11,315 nucleotides of DNA, taken from NCBI RefSeq assembly GCF_000524195.1, contig NW_020170432.1, positions 38,317-49,631 on the forward strand, written 5' to 3'. Under the pieces are notes generated by a model. That model saw nothing but the letters and a program-made list of their open reading frames with translations, made no database searches and was not told the origin of the DNA. This stretch comes from Echinococcus granulosus. Lineage: Eukaryota; Platyhelminthes; Cestoda; Cyclophyllidea; Taeniidae. Shown piece by piece: positions 8,515-11,315 of the stretch. A program made the translations under genes and the position numbers. Positions within the stretch are counted from its first letter, which is position 1; every line of letters begins with the position of its first letter.

Positions 8515-8748
8515 CATGACGACTACTACGCCGATGACCAGCGCATCACGTGTTACGAGCAGGCCACATTCGGCATCAATAGAATCGCCAGAGAAAGGAA
8601 AACAGGTGCCGACAACACTTTGATGCTCTCGACACAGCCCCTACCCGTAAACAAACACATCCAGATTGGAAGAGGTGTTCACAATGAAAAGCTAGCCACT
8701 AGTTCCTTCTCCATAAATGCAGAGTACAGAGATGACCAGCGAAGACCC
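8515..8748 (+). pseudogene. RT catalytic YADD and thumb-entry remnant, frame 1
   Basis: Seventy-eight codons are open between TGA (8512) and TAA (8749). YADD at 8527-8538 matches the catalytic box of non-LTR reverse transcriptases, whose two aspartates bind metal. Only about ten residues separate it from FGIN, where family members usually have about twenty-five, so a deletion is likely. KT...LMLSTQP follows in the place of the conserved Lys-Thr/Ser-Lys motif. NKHIQIGRGV then looks like the following beta strand. SSFSINAEYRDDQRR sits where the family has YLGS plus an acidic D-D/E-I-x-x-R helix, although the YLG itself reads LAT. The overall order is convincing, while each motif alone is weak. 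Confidence 0.58.
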
Positions 8749-8926
8749 TAAAAACATAATTATCTCTGCTCAAGCACGAGAAGCATTCGTCTCAATGACT
8801 AGCATCTGCAACATCCAAGATGCTTTTTTGTTTAAAAGCAATGTATATATCCTATCCAAACTGCGAGCACTTCACCTCGCTTTTATCTTTTGCCTTGACC
8901 AATCCTTTTGTCACCATTTGTCATGA
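8717..8926 (+). pseudogene. RT thumb remnant, frame 2
   Basis: This 69-codon frame overlaps the end of the preceding segment. Homology-like sequence begins around 8750 after a one-base frame change. AREAFVSMTSI (8774-8806) resembles the RTE thumb string KARxAFxxLxxIW, with the tryptophan replaced by cysteine. About ten residues later FKSNVYILSKLRAL resembles the RIFNSNVxxVLLYG segment. The frame's own ATG at 8717 is probably not a biological start. The end of recognisable similarity is around 8880; the C-terminal domain expected next is not seen. Confidence 0.55.
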
Positions 8927-8940
8927 AGTGATGTAGTAAA

Positions 8941-8960
8941 GGTGTCACATTTGTGACGCC
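8941..8960. repeat. Imperfect 20-base palindrome
   Basis: GGTGTCACAT and TTGTGACGCC form nearly complementary halves: nine pairs including one G-T wobble around a two-base centre. The GTCACA/TGTGAC core (8944-8949 and 8952-8957) is perfect. Such dyads can bind dimeric regulators, but no promoter or gene is nearby. It lies just after the retrotransposon fragment and may be chance. Confidence 0.45.
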
Positions 8961-9441
8961 AGTGGCTTCATTAGTAAGATCCATTCCGTACAGCTCAGGG
9001 ATTGCGGCATCTGGAAGGAAGGAAATGCATCCCCATTAAGCAATCACACACTTGTGCATTGTTTGCTTTCAATATACACCTACACAGAACCGAGGACATA
9101 TTTGTGATTGAGGAGCTCTCTCTCACTGTCATCTCGTTCGGGTAGATCCACAATCAGCCAAACTGTGCGCTCCATGACGGGTAGCATTTTCGGACAGACC
9201 ACGAATTCCTCATATTGGTAATCTACAGGCCACGAAGAATTGGCTGTTATATGACGAGCTGCCCAAAATAACTTCGAAAGCGTCCCTGTAGCACTGCTTA
9301 TAAGGTCAAGGCATAGAGTGGCGCATCTCTTCCCAACTCGTCCTCTACGCTGGTCTGTATGATTTACTGCAGAGTAGTGTTACCTGCTTGTAGACCTTCG
9401 GAGTGCCCCGTAACCCTGACCTCACTGTGATATAATGGTAG

Positions 9442-9456
9442 CCCTCTCGGAGAGGG
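9442..9456. repeat. Short hairpin CCCTCT-CGG-AGAGGG
   Basis: Six perfect base pairs (9442-9447 with 9451-9456) around a three-base loop form a GC-rich small palindrome. There is no U-run after it and no gene context. Confidence 0.4.
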
Positions 9457-9635
9457 GATAATGAGTCATCTGATGTGAGGGAGGATTCGTGGCACATTAC
9501 AACATCTCTGGTCGACAGAATATTCAAAAGTGGAAATTCAGCCAGTAATTTTAAATCTAAATACTAATTTCAGACTAGCAATAAAAACCTATGGAATGAA
9601 GTCGGCTTGAATTCGTTAAAATGTTTGTAAGCAAG

Positions 9636-9694
9636 AAAGCTAGAGTAGAGAAAGCAGATAGTGAAATGTAGAAAAAAGCTAGATTAGTGAGAAG
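9636..9694. repeat. Imperfect direct repeat in purine/A-rich tract
   Basis: AAAGCTAGAGTAGAGAAAG (9636-9654) recurs as AAAGCTAGATTAGTGAGAAG (9675-9694), offset 39 bases. It sits in an A/G-rich stretch extending to about 9714. The low complexity of the tract weakens the significance of the match. Confidence 0.4.
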
Positions 9695-10309
9695 AAGGGA
9701 AAATAAGAAAATTTGCACTATATTTCTAGCATTGCATTTTGGTGTTCAGGCATAATTCATCCAACTTGTAGACTGCTCGGAAATGAGGGAGGGTTTAGCC
9801 TCTAGGTTCTCGTAAGCAATTTTAAGTCTTCTATTTACGAAGCAGAAGTTGGTGCCTAACTTTTTTCTTCCAACTGCTTGCTCCACTTCACACATGATCG
9901 CGTGATTATGAAGTGTCAGAAAAAGAAATGTGGGGACAGTAGGCGGGAGAAGGAGACACTATGACTCTCCAATACATTTGCAAAGTGTAAGTCTTATCAT
10001 GGCCCATTTGACGTAATGAGGTGTGAGGAATCGTGCTTCATTGCCTGTCTTGGTAAAGTACGTCCAGCTGGCAGGGCAAGGAGTATGCATTTCCATCTGT
10101 GCTCCACAATGTATCCTCAAAGTTGGCAGTTACTTACGTAACTCAGTAAAGAGCTTAGAACAGTAAACTTAATGACGTGCTTTGATTAATGTCTAAGTGT
10201 CTAATGCATGGTACCCAACACAGGTTTGGTCTTGTTAATATCTAGTCTTCTCCCCTGACAACCTCACACTCTGCCTGCACCTTTCAAGTGGCTCCAGCAC
10301 AAATCACTG

Positions 10310-10324
10310 CCATCGATGCGATGG
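10310..10324. repeat. Short hairpin CCATCG-ATG-CGATGG
   Basis: Six perfect pairs flank a three-base loop, plus a possible outer G-T pair. Similar hairpins are expected by chance at this length. Confidence 0.35.
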
Positions 10325-10480
10325 TTGTAGGGAGTGCAGAAAGGCCAACCACTAGGTCCACCCAAAAACACTAGACTGAGACAGCAACACATGTTGAAAT
10401 TCTGTGTCCTCTTGCGTAACCCAACTTAGATTTTGTTGCCTTGGTCACCTTTATGAATGGTGAAACTCCCTACGACCCAA

Positions 10481-10498
10481 ACACACACACACACACAC
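10481..10498. repeat. (AC)9 microsatellite
   Basis: Nine perfect AC dinucleotides, a typical eukaryotic dinucleotide microsatellite that is likely to vary in length between individuals. Confidence 0.95.
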
Positions 10499-11261
10499 CC
10501 ATCACTATTGTGAATGGAAACTTACCACCCGCCTCACCTTTCCAAACAACTTCATCTTCCTTCATCCAAGGAGCATAACTCACTTCTTGTGGACCTCCTC
10601 TCTATCGTATTCCTAGTGTTCATTCTCCAATGCTCAACAGCACTTCCATAGACCACTAGGATTTCTTTGATACCATCGGCTTCGTCTACGGTCAGATGAC
10701 TAACAAAGAGGCAAAGCTTTCTTCACAATTCTTAAGCGAAATGACAAACACGTTCTCATTTGCATGATCTTTCTGGCAGCTCACCCATCTCCAATGTCAG
10801 CCATGGACTCCAACTGGCGGTCCGATGGAGGGCAGGCAAAAGGGTAGGAAACTGGTGTTAGGACGAGAGGGCTGCACTGTGCAATCAGCTCCTAACCGGC
10901 AATATTTTCACAACACCTGATTGCGGTGAGTCATATTGGATCCACGTTATGCTGACTCTCCAAGTCGAAGGGCATCACACTTTTTGGTTCACTGCATCCT
11001 CACTACCCATTTCCACCACAAGTTTAACATGACAATTATTTTCAATCACAAATTTACACCCTTGAGTAGGAAGATGGCGCACTGATGCCACATGCTTCCT
11101 CGCCTTTGCTCACAACCTCCACATCTGACTACTAAGTCAAAGACCATCACCACTGTGAAGCAGTAAACAACCAGATGCCTGATGGAGGCAGTTTTTGCTG
11201 TTCTTCTGTTCGCGAGGAATGACGAAAGGAATTGGAGGAGTCGAGACGTGAGGGGAAACAG
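10499..11261. other. Gene-free stretch
   Basis: I see no gene, repeat or RNA signature I can support. A donor-like TGGTAAGT occurs on the minus strand near 10520-10527 without a recognisable exon beside it. Confidence 0.5.
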
Positions 11262-11276
11262 GAGAGAGAGAGAGAG
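11262..11276. repeat. (GA)7 microsatellite
   Basis: Seven perfect GA units plus a final G, within a purine-rich stretch starting about 11222. Confidence 0.93.
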
Positions 11277-11315
11277 TTATTTGCAGTTGATGCAGTGGTG
11301 ATGTTTTGGTTATCT

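Larger units (their letters stand above)
8033..8926 (+). mobile_element. Decayed non-LTR retrotransposon fragment, RTE-like reverse transcriptase
   Basis: Segments resembling RTE-family reverse transcriptase appear in the correct order on the plus strand but in changing frames. They are HTGLFLLPL (8178-8204, frame 3; the family has a YRGI-LL-type string), SFRLLSDDQI (8249-8278, frame 2; family GFR...DQI) and HGAPSAVQRVFHKGVEEL (8386-8439, frame 1; the HYGVP...I..SYDG-type segment). YADD (8527-8538, frame 1) is next, then a KT...MLSTQ stretch, SFSINAEYRDDQRR, and AREAFVSM (8774-8797, frame 2; family KAR.AF..). Stops at 8205, 8339 and 8512 plus at least three frame changes make it non-functional. 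The motif A aspartate region (around 8300-8380) is not recognisable. No 5' end, endonuclease, poly(A) or target-site duplication was found. Family comparison is from memory. A CR1-like assignment is the main alternative. Confidence 0.6.
8961..10480. other. Gene-free stretch
   Basis: No supportable coding region. The largest frame (9345-9527, minus, 60 codons) is unrecognisable. No retroelement C-terminal domain, tail repeat or poly(A) could be placed after 8926. A short cysteine-rich frame around 10243-10353 ends in stop and fits no zinc-knuckle spacing. An A-rich interval lies at about 9541-9730 and two tiny hairpins at 9442-9456 and 10310-10324. Confidence 0.55.

Noticed and set aside
679..9585. 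AATAAA hexamers at 679, 2033, 2587, 7558 and 9580
   Set aside because: The hexamer is expected several times in 11 kb of this composition, and none follows a supportable coding region.
10243..10353. Cysteine-rich mini-frame resembling a zinc-binding motif
   Set aside because: The Cys/His spacing fits no known zinc knuckle or finger, the frame is under 40 codons, and it ends in a stop.

Overview
The window reads as non-coding DNA from a eukaryote, most likely an invertebrate animal. G+C is moderate (roughly 40-45% by eye), CpG is not visibly depleted (unlike vertebrate DNA), simple-sequence microsatellites are present, and no reading frame anywhere is long enough to be an ordinary bacterial gene. 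The longest ATG-started frames are 131 codons (4524-4919 and 5713-6108, both minus strand). At about 5.8% stop codons per codon, roughly one such run is expected by chance in six frames of this length. I found no tRNA, rRNA, snRNA, CRISPR array, operon or intact protein gene. A flatworm or other invertebrate host is possible from the general character and the retroelement type, but the sequence does not prove it.

Layout. 1-3100: unique-looking sequence with one purine-rich (GGA)n tract at 278-338. 3160-3930: three short inverted repeats. 4524-4955: a minus-strand open frame with some coding-like features, the only weak candidate for an exon. 4951-5640: the clearest structural feature, a previously tandem 52-bp minisatellite. 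Four adjacent units sit at exactly 52-base spacing between 5003 and 5210 with 54-60% identity where compared, and flanking units decay into a pyrimidine-rich tract. 5640-7800: unique-looking sequence with small hairpins. 7817-8926: a badly degraded, plus-strand fragment of a non-LTR retrotransposon of the RTE type. It can be followed in order from a linker through reverse transcriptase finger, palm (YADD box) and thumb segments, with several frame changes and stop codons. 8927-11315: more unique sequence, an imperfect 20-base palindrome, an A-rich tract with a short direct repeat, and (AC)9 and (GA)7 microsatellites.

No genes here work together in a pathway. The biology visible is genome decay: a dead retrotransposon fragment and an old tandem array in intergenic or intronic DNA. 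The retroelement call rests on recognising conserved motif order from memory of the RTE family, and a translated search would settle it.
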